A stretch of DNA of 62,500 nt from Mesostigma viride (GCA_009746045.1 RPFO01000165.1:1817825-1880324); one strand, 5' to 3'. Numbered from the stretch's first letter, positions 43,201-52,804 are shown. Numbers and translations are program-made. The notes: generated by a model from the sequence alone, not told the origin.

Positions 43201-45917
43201 GACCTGCACCTTTTAGGGCCTCCTGAGTGGGTGGATTCAGTACTGTCCAAGATCCAGAAGAGGTTTGAGTTAGGAAAGGTCCAGCACATGAAGCAGGATG
43301 AGCCCATGGTGTTTTGTGGAATGCAGGCCACGCTGATCAAGAGGGCAGGTACTTGGTTTATCAAGATGGAGGGTGGCAACAACTATCCTCAGCAGATCAT
43401 TGATGCCCTCCAGCAGCCCATTACCCAGGCCAGGTGTGCCACAATCAGGGGAATGTTGGCTTGGCTAGCTAGCATTTGTGCCCCAGATTTGTTGGTGCTG
43501 AGTAGGCTCACAGATGCTCAGCTGGTTGAGGTAGGGGCAGAGCAGGTGGTTGAGTCTGTCAGGAGCTCACCTCCACTCATACTGGCAGCTGTGGACTTGT
43601 ACAAACCACTCAACATGGTGCTTTTTGTGGACAGTTCCATGGACAGCAGGAAGGTGACGGATGTCAGGGGTAGGGCAGCAGCACTCATTACACTACAACA
43701 GGAGCACACTTCTCTGGTCAGCTGGTACAGTAGGTTACAGAACAGGGTGACGCCCAGCAGTGACATTGCTGAGTGCAGGGCAATATGTGAGGGGCTACAC
43801 ACTGCTCTTTACCTCAGGGAGTTATTCTACCAGCTCTGTCAGGTAGCTTCCTGTAGCTTGCAGCTGCACACACTGGTCAAGACAGACAGCATGGGCATGG
43901 TGCAGTTTGTGCACAGACAGCTCGCCAGGAGCAGGGATCTGGATTATTTGTTGCTGAAGGAGATGTCTTACCTTGCTCATCTTGAACATGTGCCTGGTGT
44001 TGACAACCCAGCAGACGCCCTCACCAAGCTGGAGAGCAAGGCTGAGCTACAATACCCTGTGCTCAAAGGGCTCATGTACCCCTTTTCTGGTGGGACTTGA
44101 AGTCCAGCCTTTGCCAGTTGGTGGCTGACCAGTGCTGTTGTCCCCAGGGGGGAGGGCAACAGGTAGCCTACCTGTCACCAAGCAGGTAGAAGGCTCAACA
44201 GGAGCAAGCTCTTCCTGTAAAGGATTAGCACAGTGGGATGCCTTTGGCCTCGGGCAGTTAGGCCATGACAGGGCAGGCCATGTTGAGAGTTCTTCCAGGT
44301 TGTTTGTATATATCTCTCTTGTTTAGTTTTCTTTAGCTGTGAATAAGTGACAACCTTGGATATTATGGTGTTGTAACCTGACAGTTGGGCCTTGCTGGTG
44401 CAGGCTGGTCCACTGGGAACACTCAACATTGGTTTTGGTGGATATTCTATAATAAACCATAATCATGTTGTATGCCAATCTCTCTTGTTGTCTGTCATGT
44501 GACCAGGTTAAGTTTAACCTGGGGTTCTGGGGTAGGGTTCGATTCCCTAGTTGAGCCACAGCCTGGTATGTATGACTCCTGGGCTTTAACACCCAGTGAT
44601 GACATGGGCTCCCCATCAAGCAGTGGCACAGTGGTGTTGAAGTGGTTTCCATTGGTGAACATTTGGATGGATGATGCCTGGAACGCTCGGGGCGGGCGCC
44701 ATGAAACGGGCGCCAGTGATAACTGGGAAGACCAGGAACTCACTGTAATACGTTTCCTGTAGTCAGGGCCTCTCATTCAGATATCCAGGATATGTTGCCT
44801 AAGGAATATTCAATATCCTCCTTTAAGCCCAAGCCAAGGTACAGTTGCAAAAGAAAGGGTTGGGGATGACCTGCAGGTCAAGTTAATGATCAGATGGCAG
44901 GGTTGAACCATAGATCCCTAAGAAGGATACCATTAAGGTGGCAAAAGGGGTGCTCATGAGGCTTATTATAAGTCCAGGGTAACCAGGTGTCCATTTCACA
45001 AGGCAGCAAGGAATGGGTTGGTCATGGTGTGAAGCTTGCAGCTCCAAAACAAGAAAGGGTTGGAGTTAGCATATTGGTGATGCAATATGCTAAGCATATC
45101 ATACTTGAAGTGGCCTTTCCAACGCCGTGCTAAACGCCTCATTTGGACAAGGAACTTGAGAGTTATCAAGTCCCGAAGTAATGCCGCCGGACGCTACAGC
45201 AGTACCAGGACTAAGGACACGTGAGGGACAGGGCACGTGGCAGTGTTGGGTGAACCATCACACGTTACGTGTCACAGGACCGACTGTCACTAGGAGGTAC
45301 TGTGGTCAATATTGGTTGATGGTACCAAGAATGTCACAGGACTTCAGGACTGGCAGTCCTGCAGGCCTGGGATGGACGGGTACTTGTCATGACGGATAAA
45401 TCCAGAGCGTTACTGTCATTCATGGAAGGACAGACGTCCTGGATTGATGCAACCAAGGAAATTGACAGTGGCGGACCTGCCAAGGCGTGCAAGGCCTGGC
45501 AGCAATGGTGAGACCTAGAAAGGCTCGGACACAGCAGTGGCCAAGCGTCTTTTCCCAACACCGTCCGTGGGTGCTGCCGCCTCAGGCTAGTGACCACAGG
45601 GTAGTGAGGCAACTGTGGTAAAGGTTAAAAGCCGCTGGTTGAAACCATGGCTCCATTCATCACATCTTGGGAAGACCAGAAACTCACTGATCCGCGTTCA
45701 TCTAAATGATTCGGAGAAGTTTTGGAAGCTGGTGCGCACCCAGAAAGGCATTCTCTTACCGACCAAGAAGCCGGGGCAGTTTCTACACGTCGCAGCTGGT
45801 TCAAGCTCTGAGCCCAGCGATTCAAGTTCTGAGGATAATGAAGGGAATTCCAGTGACGAAGAGTGGTCCGTGGACGTCAGCTCTGGTCAACCCGATGTCG
45901 GTTCTTTGCAAATATGA
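37224..45917 (+). CDS. Acidic accessory ORF of the pogo-like transposon, interrupted by Copia-2
   Basis: ATG at 37224 (MDKALHHGSEADSEAAYEAA) opens a Ser/Asp/Glu-rich frame. At GGG GAT TC (37540) Copia-2 is inserted. Removing it and one GATTC copy joins directly in frame to GDSEKFWKLVRTQKGILLP and continues to LPTKKPGQFLH, SSSEDNEGNSSDEEWS and the TGA at 45915-45917, about 175 residues in all. Frame restoration shows that it was a real ORF. It is divergent from the transposase and shares the repeat region upstream. No known domain; the acidic, low-complexity nature would suit a regulatory or transposition co-factor. Currently disrupted. Confidence 0.65.
37541..38184 (+). repeat. Copia-2 5' LTR
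   Basis: 644 bp, followed by CGTATTACAGT (38185-38195). Confidence 0.92.
38209..39173 (+). pseudogene. Copia-2 ORF1, unknown protein before gag (frameshifted)
   Basis: ATG at 38209 (MSNSDSEARTNTF). The reading moves to another frame near 38.31 kb, continues with VSAPGEYVRGAAEQLLRFRE and is open to TGA at 39173. It is related to Copia-A ORF1: compare ADRVFITLNPFSIYTSRDTP and GGREVSADDAFYDFVDQPAG here with ADRWVITTRPFGIWSTLDTP and TGREVTPEDFHHQFVDQPEG there. About 320 residues if repaired. No recognised domain. Confidence 0.65.
39241..40561 (+). pseudogene. Copia-2 gag with CCHC knuckle (several frameshifts)
   Basis: Starts MPRRASRGAATFEEQRER at 39241. Coding-like pieces in changing frames are TRPFSDAVTVMNGQKALNPP, LDDMKLVVGSVAAGVDIVRV, SVTVRAAADHFL, then a Gly/Gln/Asn-rich basic region and the knuckle CFACGKEGHWKRDC shortly before the TGA at 40559-40561. 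The order matches Copia-A gag. At least four frame changes occur in 1.3 kb. Confidence 0.75.
40565..44100 (+). CDS. Copia-2 pol: integrase, protease, RT, RNase H (one frameshift)
   Basis: H-H-C-C finger (LHNIFGHTAM ... CACK). Integrase core VDVQHIRGLYILVAVDRF, QADIQFECLL and GQQGAVERSIREVK. A frame change near 41.53 kb (VALQFG to QEVVQACLRKAD) divides it. Protease-like EVDTNSEVSII and GPAILGQNFL lie at about 42.1-42.35 kb. RT: SVLIDFKRAFLKGD and SLHGDDLHLLGP. RNase H: LFVDSSMDSRKV, SSDIAECRAI, KTDSMGMV, GVDNPADALTKL. Ends with TGA at 44098-44100. Protease follows integrase, as in the other three Copia elements. Confidence 0.9.
44531..44755 (+). other. Copia-2 conserved 3' non-coding module
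   Basis: T-arm-like hairpin (TAGGG-TTCGATT-CCCTA), a stretch shared with Copia-A, CGGGCGCC at 44693-44700 and 44707-44714, and ACTGTAATACG (44742-44752). The last is perfectly complementary over 11 nt to the CGTATTACAGT after the 5' LTR. No ORF in 44101-45063. Confidence 0.7.
45064..45707 (+). repeat. Copia-2 3' LTR
   Basis: 644 bp, preceded by AGAAAGGGTTGG. Right target duplication GATTC at 45708-45712. Confidence 0.92.
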
Positions 45918-46740
45918 CTGAACATAGGTGCGTGATTCAGAATCCTTCCAATCACGAATCCCGTTGCTGGGTTCCCCATGATGGCCATTGTGCTGATGCT
46001 TAAAGGGTTTTCGCATGAGTAAATGTGACTGGCCATGTGCATTATAACCGCGTTGTTCAGTTTGGGGTAATTCCAAGTGTGGGCACAAAGTTTGTGCATT
46101 CATTCATTGTGTTCATGTAGTTCTGTTTTGTGCAACCATGCACTACATGCAGGCTGCAGGCTAGGCGTATTGTGTTGATGGACAGTTTTTTGCAAGCACG
46201 ATCGAATGCGAGGCCTTGTGAATTTTAATGCCTGCGTGGACGTCATAGGCAATCATGCATACATGGGCGTGTGCATAGTAAAAATGCTGTCAATTTTCAC
46301 AACCATACACGTGCAGGCACACACATGGCCGTGTGGATGATGTGAAATTTTTTGCCACCATGTATATGCATGGCCATTAGGTGCGGCATGGTTATTCATG
46401 ATTCCTTACTTGAAAATCTGGCACCCTTTTTACACCATTACAACAACCATGGGTGCATTCTCTTGCCCACATCTTGCTAGCACGGTAATTGTTTGAGTCA
46501 ATCTTTTATGATCCTAATCCAAAGCTTCCGAGTTATGACGTGGTTGTACATGTGCATCACTTGGATTATGGCGATTGCAGACCCAGTCATCAAGTTTCGC
46601 ATGTACGAGCGCTTGGCTGACCTGGAGCCTGTTGTCTTGTACATGATTGCCCGAATTCTCCCGATTTCTGGCCTGCGCAGGTTGTCTCCTTGATGACGGC
46701 GGTGGCGACTGCACCACGATGTCATTTCTTATCGTGGTGT
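45918..46740. other. Non-coding right arm of the pogo-like transposon
   Basis: AT-moderate sequence after the accessory ORF with no supported gene. Confidence 0.5.
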
Positions 46741-46756
46741 TGTTATGTTGTTGTTA

Positions 46757-47065
46757 TATGGTGGGGGTGGGGGTGGGGGTGGGGGGGGGTGGGGGTGGGG
46801 GTGGGGGTGGGGTGGGGTGGGGGTGGGGGTGGGTGGGGGTGGGGTGGGGGTGGGGTGGGGGGTGGGGGTGGGGGTGGGGGTGGGGGTGGGGGTGGGGGTG
46901 GGGGTGGGGGGGGGTGGGAAGTGGGGTGAAGTGGGGTGAAGTGGGGTGAAGTGGGGTGAAGTGGGGTGAAGTGGGGTGAAGTGGGGTAAAGTGGGGTGAA
47001 GTGGGGTGAAGTGGGGTGAAGTGGGGTGAAGTGGGGTGAAGTGCGGTGAAGTGGGGTGGGGGTGG
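46757..47065 (+). repeat. (GGGGGT)n and (GAAGTGGGGT)n tandem arrays
   Basis: G-rich hexamer-like array (46757-46916), then a clean decamer array GAAGTGGGGT of about 14 copies (46917-47060), inside the right end of the pogo-like transposon. The TCACCCCA-type frames on the other strand are artefacts. Confidence 0.95.
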
Positions 47066-47324
47066 GGGTTTCTAACCCCACCCCCATGCACCATATAACA
47101 ATAACAATGTTGTCATACAAATCTGCAAGAACTACCATATTTGCACTTGATTGATTTAATTTCCAGCGTATTATCGGTTGCACACAGATCAAGTGTCCCT
47201 ACGCCATGAGCAAACGTGCAGAATAGGTAGCATGCCCCATAGGAGTAATAGGGACATGTATGTATAACATATGTAGGAGTATGACACATAGAGCCCATAT
47301 GTGCGTAGCCACTACATTCAGGAA

Positions 47325-47530
47325 GGTGGGACACATAGAAATATACAGTTAGGTGGGACACAGCTTCAAGTTCGGGTAGGTGAGACAGACCTGTATCACA
47401 AATGCCGGTAGGTGGGACACCATGTTTTTCCAAATTCAACAAGGTGGGACATAATTTCAGTTAGGTGGGACACCTGAACATGTCCCGCTTTGCTGAATTT
47501 GTCCCACCTACCGGAGTTGGAACACTGTTC
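47325..47530 (+). repeat. Right subterminal repeats, GGTGGGACA type
   Basis: About six copies of RGGTGGGACAC with 25-35 base spacing, then inverted copies (GTCCCACCTACC, TTCCACCTACG) next to the terminal repeat. Confidence 0.75.
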
Positions 47531-47551
47531 CACCTACGTGAGCTGCCCCTG
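47530..47551 (-). repeat. Right terminal inverted repeat of the pogo-like transposon
   Basis: Inverse of the left terminus over 22 bp, followed by target TA at 47552-47553. Confidence 0.9.
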
Positions 47552-48133
47552 TATCTGCTGAACCTGTCCACCCCCACCAATATATACAAGCCCCTGATAT
47601 GCTGGATATCCATCTGGATGTCGCCACGCTCCCTAGCTAGCAGGCTCCCTAGCATGGGACTGAGGTGGGTGAACAGCATTCTCCTGGCAACCACAGTTCT
47701 CAGCTGCAGCCTGGCAAGCCTCCCACAAAGGCTCCCTACCTAGCTTCCAAGCAAACATTGCTGCCTGCCCAGAATGCCCAAACATATGATGCAATCTATG
47801 GCCAGCCTCAGCATAGCTCAGCACTCTTTCAGTACTGACCTGGCGAGACGTCTGAACCGTGTGTGGGGACACATGATCCACTCCTGAGGTTCCAGGGCTT
47901 CCCTGCAGGCCATCCTGACGCCCCAAGTCAGGCCCTGCACCCTGGACCGCTCCAGGCCCTTCCAGCAAGGTCCCTTGGCCCTCCAGGCCAGCACCTGCTG
48001 GAGACCCACCACCTGCATGAGGCATAGGGAATTCAGCTGCAGCATTGTTATTGCAATCCAGTGGAAGAACAACATCTTTACACCCTTGGTGCTGCACAAG
48101 GGGCACACCCCCGTCCTTATGTACATCCAGCAC
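47552..48133 (-). pseudogene. Copia-A pol, 5' part: integrase zinc finger and start of core
   Basis: Minus-strand frame with a low-complexity N-terminus, the H-H-C-C finger (LHHMFGHSGQAAMF ... CGCQ) and, after a frame change near 47.64 kb, DIQMDIQHIRGLYILVGVDR. It stops at FSRY/R, where the pogo-like transposon begins. The continuation is at 18811. Confidence 0.85.
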
Positions 48134-48181
48134 ACCTTCCCCTAGGGGTGATTGACTATTTACAGGGAATGGTGTAGCTAG

Positions 48182-49540
48182 TCACTGCTGCCCAGACTGG
48201 CCCCCTGCCCCAGCAGGCTTGGCCTTCCTGTCAGGGCACTCACGACGCCAGTGACCCTCCTTGCCATACACAAAGCATGCTCCACCTTTCTTCCCAGACC
48301 CAGCCCCACCCTTGCCAGGCTTCCCCTGGCCTCCCTGAGGCTGCCCACCCTGCTTGCCCTGGTTGCCTTGAGCTTGGCCCTTGCCTTGCCCTTGGCCACC
48401 CTTACCCTGCTGACCACCAGCTTGCTGGCCCCCAACCCCTCCTTGGGGACCTGCACCCTTGCCACCCTGAGCCCCCTGCCTCTGGCGCCTGAAGCGCTTA
48501 CGCTTGTTGGGCCTTGCCCCATCACGGGCTGGGTACCCGGGGACATCACCTTGGCCCTGCACAGCGGAGGTGGCATTGCTGCCATGGGACTGGATAGCCT
48601 TGCAGGCAGGATCTGGCTTCCTTATGCTGAGGATTACAAGCTCCAGAGCACGCAAGGAGCCATCAGTCTGGTTAAGAAACATGCGGGCACCGTTCCTCCC
48701 ATCCACAATCAAACCCATGCGGTCCAGGAAATAGTCTGCCAAGGCCCTATCTGTGACCAGGAAGCCATACTTGGCCCCTTTGTCCCTGATACGGTTGAGC
48801 CTAGCCCATTCCTCTGCCACAGGACCCACTATCTCAAAGGTGTTATACTGATGCTTATAATAGTTGGTGAGGTTGAGAACCTTGTCAGAGAACTCCTCCC
48901 TCAACCCATCCAGGAACTGTGCCCAGGTTAGCTTATCCTTGACAGCAGTCCTAGCCTTCTCCCTGACACGCTCTGACGAGTCCCTGTTGCACGTGGACGA
49001 GTGAAACACTTGCACTAGGTTGACAGTGGGGTCCACGGAGAACACAACAAGCTCCATGTCCTCTAGCCACTTGTCCAAAGCTTCCTGTGCTAGTGGTGGG
49101 TTAAGAGGCTTTTGTCCACTCATAACAGTGACAGCACTCATGTGAGGTCTCGACCCTGGCAGCGCCTTCACTGGCTCCACCACAGCGGGTGTCACAACAA
49201 CAGCACCACTTGGTCCAGCAGGCACAGGGGAGAGCACATCCACATGAGGCCTCTTACCATTGCCGTCAGCGGAGGGGTCCCTCTTACGCTTCTCCACGGC
49301 TGGTTGCCCATTCGCCACCGTTATTGCATCAGATGGCCCTGTCGCCCGCGCCTTGCGCGCCTCTCCTCCACCGAGTCTTCGTGTCGCCTCTTGCTCCCCG
49401 GCCGCTTTCCCCCATCGCCGTCGCTGGCTGGGATCGCCTCTCCCACCAGCGCCTCCTTGTCCTTCCCAGGCTCCTGGCTCTCCCCAGCCGGTGCCGCCGC
49501 CTCGCCCTTGTCGCCGTCGCCCGGTTTGCCACGAGGCATT
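48182..49540 (-). pseudogene. Copia-A gag with CCHC knuckle (frameshifted)
   Basis: Starts MPRGKPGDGDKGEAAAPAG at 49540. It changes frame near 49.33 kb and is then open to 48182. Capsid-like block LDKWLEDMELVVFSVDPTV to VTDRALADYFLDRMGL, then a long Gln/Gly/Lys-rich basic region and the knuckle CFVYGKEGHWRREC. The first Cys of the usual CxxC spacing is followed by Val-Tyr-Gly, so the second Cys is replaced. Homologous to Copia-2 gag. Confidence 0.78.
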
Positions 49541-49592
49541 ATATACAAGTGGGGACACAACAATAAAGGCGAAGGAAAAAGGAAGAACTGAC

Positions 49593-50780
49593 TCAAGCAC
49601 TGGCGTCGCTGGGGGATGCCGTGGGCACCGTCCCAGCTACTGACTCAGCACCTGCTCGGTTCGCTGCCTCCAGCTCTCGCTCTTGAGCAGTGGCTGCGAT
49701 GGGCGTCTCTGGCCGCTCCTCGTCGCTGCCAGCGGCGTCCTCCCCGTCGGCGTAGGGTCCTAGCACTCTGCTAACGGGTCGCCCGTCTGCAGATTTCTCC
49801 ACTGGGATCCGGGGCTCGCTCCCACTCTGGCGATCCCACTCAAGGTTCTTCACCCACCGCGTCCCACCACCCCGCTTGTTGTTGCAGGCCCCACGACCAC
49901 CGTAGTCGTGTTCGGGCTCTTGCGGGACGTGCAGCTCAGCACGACGTCGTGCAGCGTACCCTTCTACGGTACCGTCGCCTTCGTCTATCTGCTGAGATGA
50001 ACGTTCGATGATCCCCTCTGGCTGATCAACGAATTGGTGATGGAAGTCTTCTGGCGTTACCTCCCGACCCGTGATGACCTCGACCACTGGATCGTGTGCT
50101 TCTGGTTCCGCCGCCCGCGGTGTGTCGAGTGTTGACCAAATCCCAAATGGTCGTGTGGTTATCACCCACCGGTCTGCGTTGCCCCGTGACTCCTGCAACA
50201 GAATGTTCACGAGGTGTTCGCACGTTTGTGAAACCACCTCTGCCGACAACCAGGGGTTGTCAACTTCGCGCGCCTGCGCTTGCCTGATCACGTCCGGGTT
50301 TTCAACTCCCGCGCCCAGCACAGAAGTTGCCACCTGATGGTTGAACAGTCGCGCTGCTCCCAGTCCAATGGCCACGATCTGGCCCAGTGCCTCCCGCGCC
50401 AAATCCAGCTGCGACACGGTCACGTGCCCGCCCTGGTGAGCTACCTCCAGACCGTAAATCGTCGAGGACAGCTCGTCCCTTATCGACACAAACTTTTCAA
50501 CGGCCTCTCGCGACAATTCGCCGGGAGCTGTCGAAGCCTCCATCTGCATCACAATGGGGTCGCTCGCCGCCGGCCCTGCTGCAGTTCCGCAAACTGCCAC
50601 CCAACCTTTCTTCGCCAGCCCCCTTGCCAGGTACGCCGCCTGGACAAAGGTTGATGCGGTGCTCGGATGAGCGTAGGGATGAAAAGGTCGTGATCGCTCC
50701 GGGGCGCCTACCCGAAGCTGCGGCTGCGAGCTTTGGCTTTGCGAAGGCTCAATGGCCTGTTCCCTCGGCACGTTGGACAT
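49593..50780 (-). CDS. Copia-A ORF1, unknown protein before gag
   Basis: ATG at 50780 (MSNVPREQAIEPSQSQ), open for 395 codons to 49593. It has an N-terminal Ser/Gln-rich region and a helical middle (LDLAREALGQIVAIGLGAAR). The block shared with Copia-2 ORF1 (ADRWVITTRPFGIWSTLDTP) is followed by a charged tail rich in Glu/Ala. It is intact although pol and gag of the same element are broken. No known domain; the position directly after the primer site suggests that it is translated first. Confidence 0.7.
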   Translation of the reverse strand: MSNVPREQAIEPSQSQSSQPQLRVGAPERSRPFHPYAHPSTASTFVQAAYLARGLAKKGWVAVCGTAAGPAASDPIVMQMEASTAPGELSREAVEKFVSIRDELSSTIYGLEVAHQGGHVTVSQLDLAREALGQIVAIGLGAARLFNHQVATSVLGAGVENPDVIRQAQAREVDNPWLSAEVVSQTCEHLVNILLQESRGNADRWVITTRPFGIWSTLDTPRAAEPEAHDPVVEVITGREVTPEDFHHQFVDQPEGIIERSSQQIDEGDGTVEGYAARRRAELHVPQEPEHDYGGRGACNNKRGGGTRWVKNLEWDRQSGSEPRIPVEKSADGRPVSRVLGPYADGEDAAGSDEERPETPIAATAQERELEAANRAGAESVAGTVPTASPSDASA

Positions 50781-50805
50781 GAAGATGTAAGGAGACAATA
50801 ATACG

Positions 50806-51450
50806 AGTTAGACAGAGCTCCCAACGTATGTGAGCTCTTGGTCTTTCACAGCGCGTCTTAGCCAATGTTGCAAGGCAGCAACCTTAAATCTGTTCACCAG
50901 GCCACGACCACAATGGGCACTTCCACGACCAAGGTGGCACCCACGGTTCGTGCTTTCCGAGATAGCTGGTCATCCCCCATGACCAAGCTATATCCTTTGC
51001 GTTGTTCCTCGTTCCCATCGGCGTGACGAGGCACGTGCAGGCGTGCAAGCAAATCCACAACGTCCACTGGCATCAGTGCAGAGCCAGGACGTACTGGATT
51101 TGCCTAGACTCTGCAACCTAGGAAGTACAGGACCTGTCACAAGCCTGCAAGGTCTAGTATCCTTGCAGACCTGTGCCAGCTCCAGTACCCTACTAGTCAC
51201 AGGCTGCTGCTCCTCCTGGTCTACGTGGACCACAGTCACGTGATAGACAGGCTAAGCCTGTGCAGGCACGGCCTGCCACGTGTCCTGTCCACTATACCAG
51301 AGGACTGCACCCTAGTCGGCCACGGATGGCTAGGACTTCGGGACTTGATATCTTTCTCGTCCCTTGTCTGTTTCAGGCGGTCAGCACGGCGTTGGAAAGG
51401 TCTTTCCAAACTGTATCCACTTAGCATATTGGTTGCCCAAAATGCTAACT
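50806..51450 (-). repeat. Copia-A 5' LTR
   Basis: 645 bp. The inner edge is followed on the minus strand by CGTATTATTG, and the outer edge by target duplication CCGCC (51451-51455). Confidence 0.9.
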
Positions 51451-52086
51451 CCGCCCGCGCCCACGCCCGCGCCATGGGTGTGGCCCGCGGCTGGCTTCTT
51501 CGGAAATGCGTCGATCGATTTCACCCACCGGCCAAAGTCGCGGTGGATGCACCCTTTCAGCCACGTTGTGACATCAAGCGCGGCGTCCCCAATAAAACAG
51601 TCATGCAATATGAATAATCATTAGTATCAACGATGCGTTCATGCAGGCGTGAACCTGTGAAATACAACAAGCATGCAACAACGACTCCAGCACACTTAGT
51701 AAATACTGCTCATAATATCAGTGGCACATGCAACATGGTTAAAACACACATGGATGACCTGTATGGCTGCACATGAACTGTCCACCTAGAGAAGACTAGA
51801 AATTCAGCATGATATCAAGAGCCATCCACACAAATATATGTCTTACCGCAGCTTAGGGCTTCTTCGGGTTGAGTTGGCGCATCGAGCTTGTTGAGCCCTG
51901 CTCGAAGTAATGCTCAAATGCGATTCCCAGGCCCGCCAGCACATCATCAAATGTGATTAGTTTCACAGGTGGTCCGACGAGTTCCAAACGTGGTTGCTAA
52001 TCGCGGGGCGCAGTGCTAAACGCGGGGCGCAGTGCCTGAAGGCCGCCTCGCAAACGCGAAAGTGAAAAGGGGTCACAAACCCTGTG

Positions 52087-52587
52087 AGTTGAGATTGAGA
52101 ATGATGCTTGCAAGAATGCGGCCCTAGGTGCCTGGGTTTATTATCAATTTATATGGTTACAAGTCATGTGTGCAACCCCAAGATTGCGATAGGCCTTATC
52201 GTCATTGCACCAATCACATTTCATGTGCATTAGCGATTTCCAAGAGGCACACTGAACTAGCGTTACGCCAGCGTTGCACAATGCTTCTAGACGCTTCTAG
52301 AACCATTTACAAATATCCATTAGCAGGGAATATTGCCGTATTCGTCTGCCCGCTGAAGGGGTGTTTTATCTCATCAATCCTTGGCACGACTTCAACAGCC
52401 TGACCGACAGTCAGTGCTCAACAGTCAGCGCGACCACTAGTTATAATGCATCAGCTTGGCTATACTGCCACCATGGTCATGTACACAAGCTGTGTGCAGC
52501 AATTGTGAGTATTGTTTCACAGATTTACATTCCATTATGCATGCACCAGTTTATACACGCATTTCGGTCAAGCAACAGATTGCAACT
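52087..52587 (-). repeat. Copia-5 3' LTR
   Basis: 501 bp, with the purine tract complement on its inner side (52588-52605). Confidence 0.93.
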
Positions 52588-52622
52588 CCAGCCCTTTCTT
52601 TTTTCATGTGGCAATAGGACTG

Positions 52623-52632
52623 CGTACTCAAA
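52623..52632 (-). other. Copia-5 internal complement of its primer site
   Basis: Minus-strand TTTGAGTACG is complementary over 10 nt to CGTACTCAAA after the 5' LTR. It lies about 35 bases from the 3' LTR. Confidence 0.6.
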
Positions 52633-52804
52633 TCTGTAAGAACTACGGCCGCGCAGGCCTTGCCATCATGAACGCACCTTAGGCCCCACATGGTTTTGGA
52701 GGGTAATCCCCAGCCAAACAAATTACACCATAGCATCGCTACCGGGAAAACCTACCAAGGTAAAACCCGAGTCAAGGGGCCATTCACACTCCACGACATC
52801 TCAA

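Larger units (their letters stand above)
37541..45707 (+). mobile_element. Copia-2: young Copia-like retrotransposon inside the accessory ORF
   Basis: LTRs 37541-38184 and 45064-45707 (644 bp each, starting AGTTAGC and ending CTAAAT) are flanked by target duplication GATTC (37536-37540 and 45708-45712). I see one difference between the LTRs. Order: primer-site CGTATTACAGT, ORF1, gag, pol, 3' module, purine tract AGAAAGGGTTGG. Several frameshifts in ORF1 and gag contrast with the near-identical LTRs, which may mean assembly errors. Confidence 0.92.
18814..47551. mobile_element. Pogo-like DNA transposon, 28.7 kb with nested insertions (about 9.6 kb without them)
   Basis: Ends are inverted copies of CAGGGGCAGCTCACGTAGG (22 bp identical), flanked by TA (18812-18813 and 47552-47553), as in the pogo/Tigger branch of Tc1/mariner. 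Subterminal GGTGGGAC repeats fill both ends. It carries a DDE transposase with CENP-B-type DNA-binding domains (minus) and a divergent acidic ORF (plus). Copia-1, a TR-GAG element and Copia-2 are inserted inside. It landed in the integrase gene of Copia-A, and removing it with one TA rebuilds that frame. The transposase reads through with consistent splice phases except one homopolymer frameshift, so it may recently have been active. Confidence 0.88.
14198..51450 (-). mobile_element. Copia-A: Copia-like retrotransposon split by the pogo-like transposon
   Basis: LTRs at 14198-14842 and 50806-51450 (645 bp each, ends AGTTAG...CTAACT) are bounded by the 5-bp target duplication CCGCC (14193-14197 and 51451-51455). 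Minus-strand order: 5' LTR, primer-site CGTATTATTG, ORF1, gag, pol 5' part, [pogo-like transposon 18814-47551], pol 3' part, 3' LTR. Joining FSRY/R across the transposon and one TA restores the integrase frame. The LTRs differ at about 19 of 645 positions by my count, so this is the oldest Copia here. Pol and gag carry several frameshifts. Confidence 0.9.

Noticed and set aside
47113-47442. Minus-strand ORF through the right subterminal repeats
   Set aside because: Made of translated GGTGGGACA repeats (VSHLPE-type), not a gene.
51225-51617. Plus-strand ORF over the Copia-A LTR and flank
   Set aside because: It crosses the LTR boundary and the target duplication, so it cannot be one old gene.
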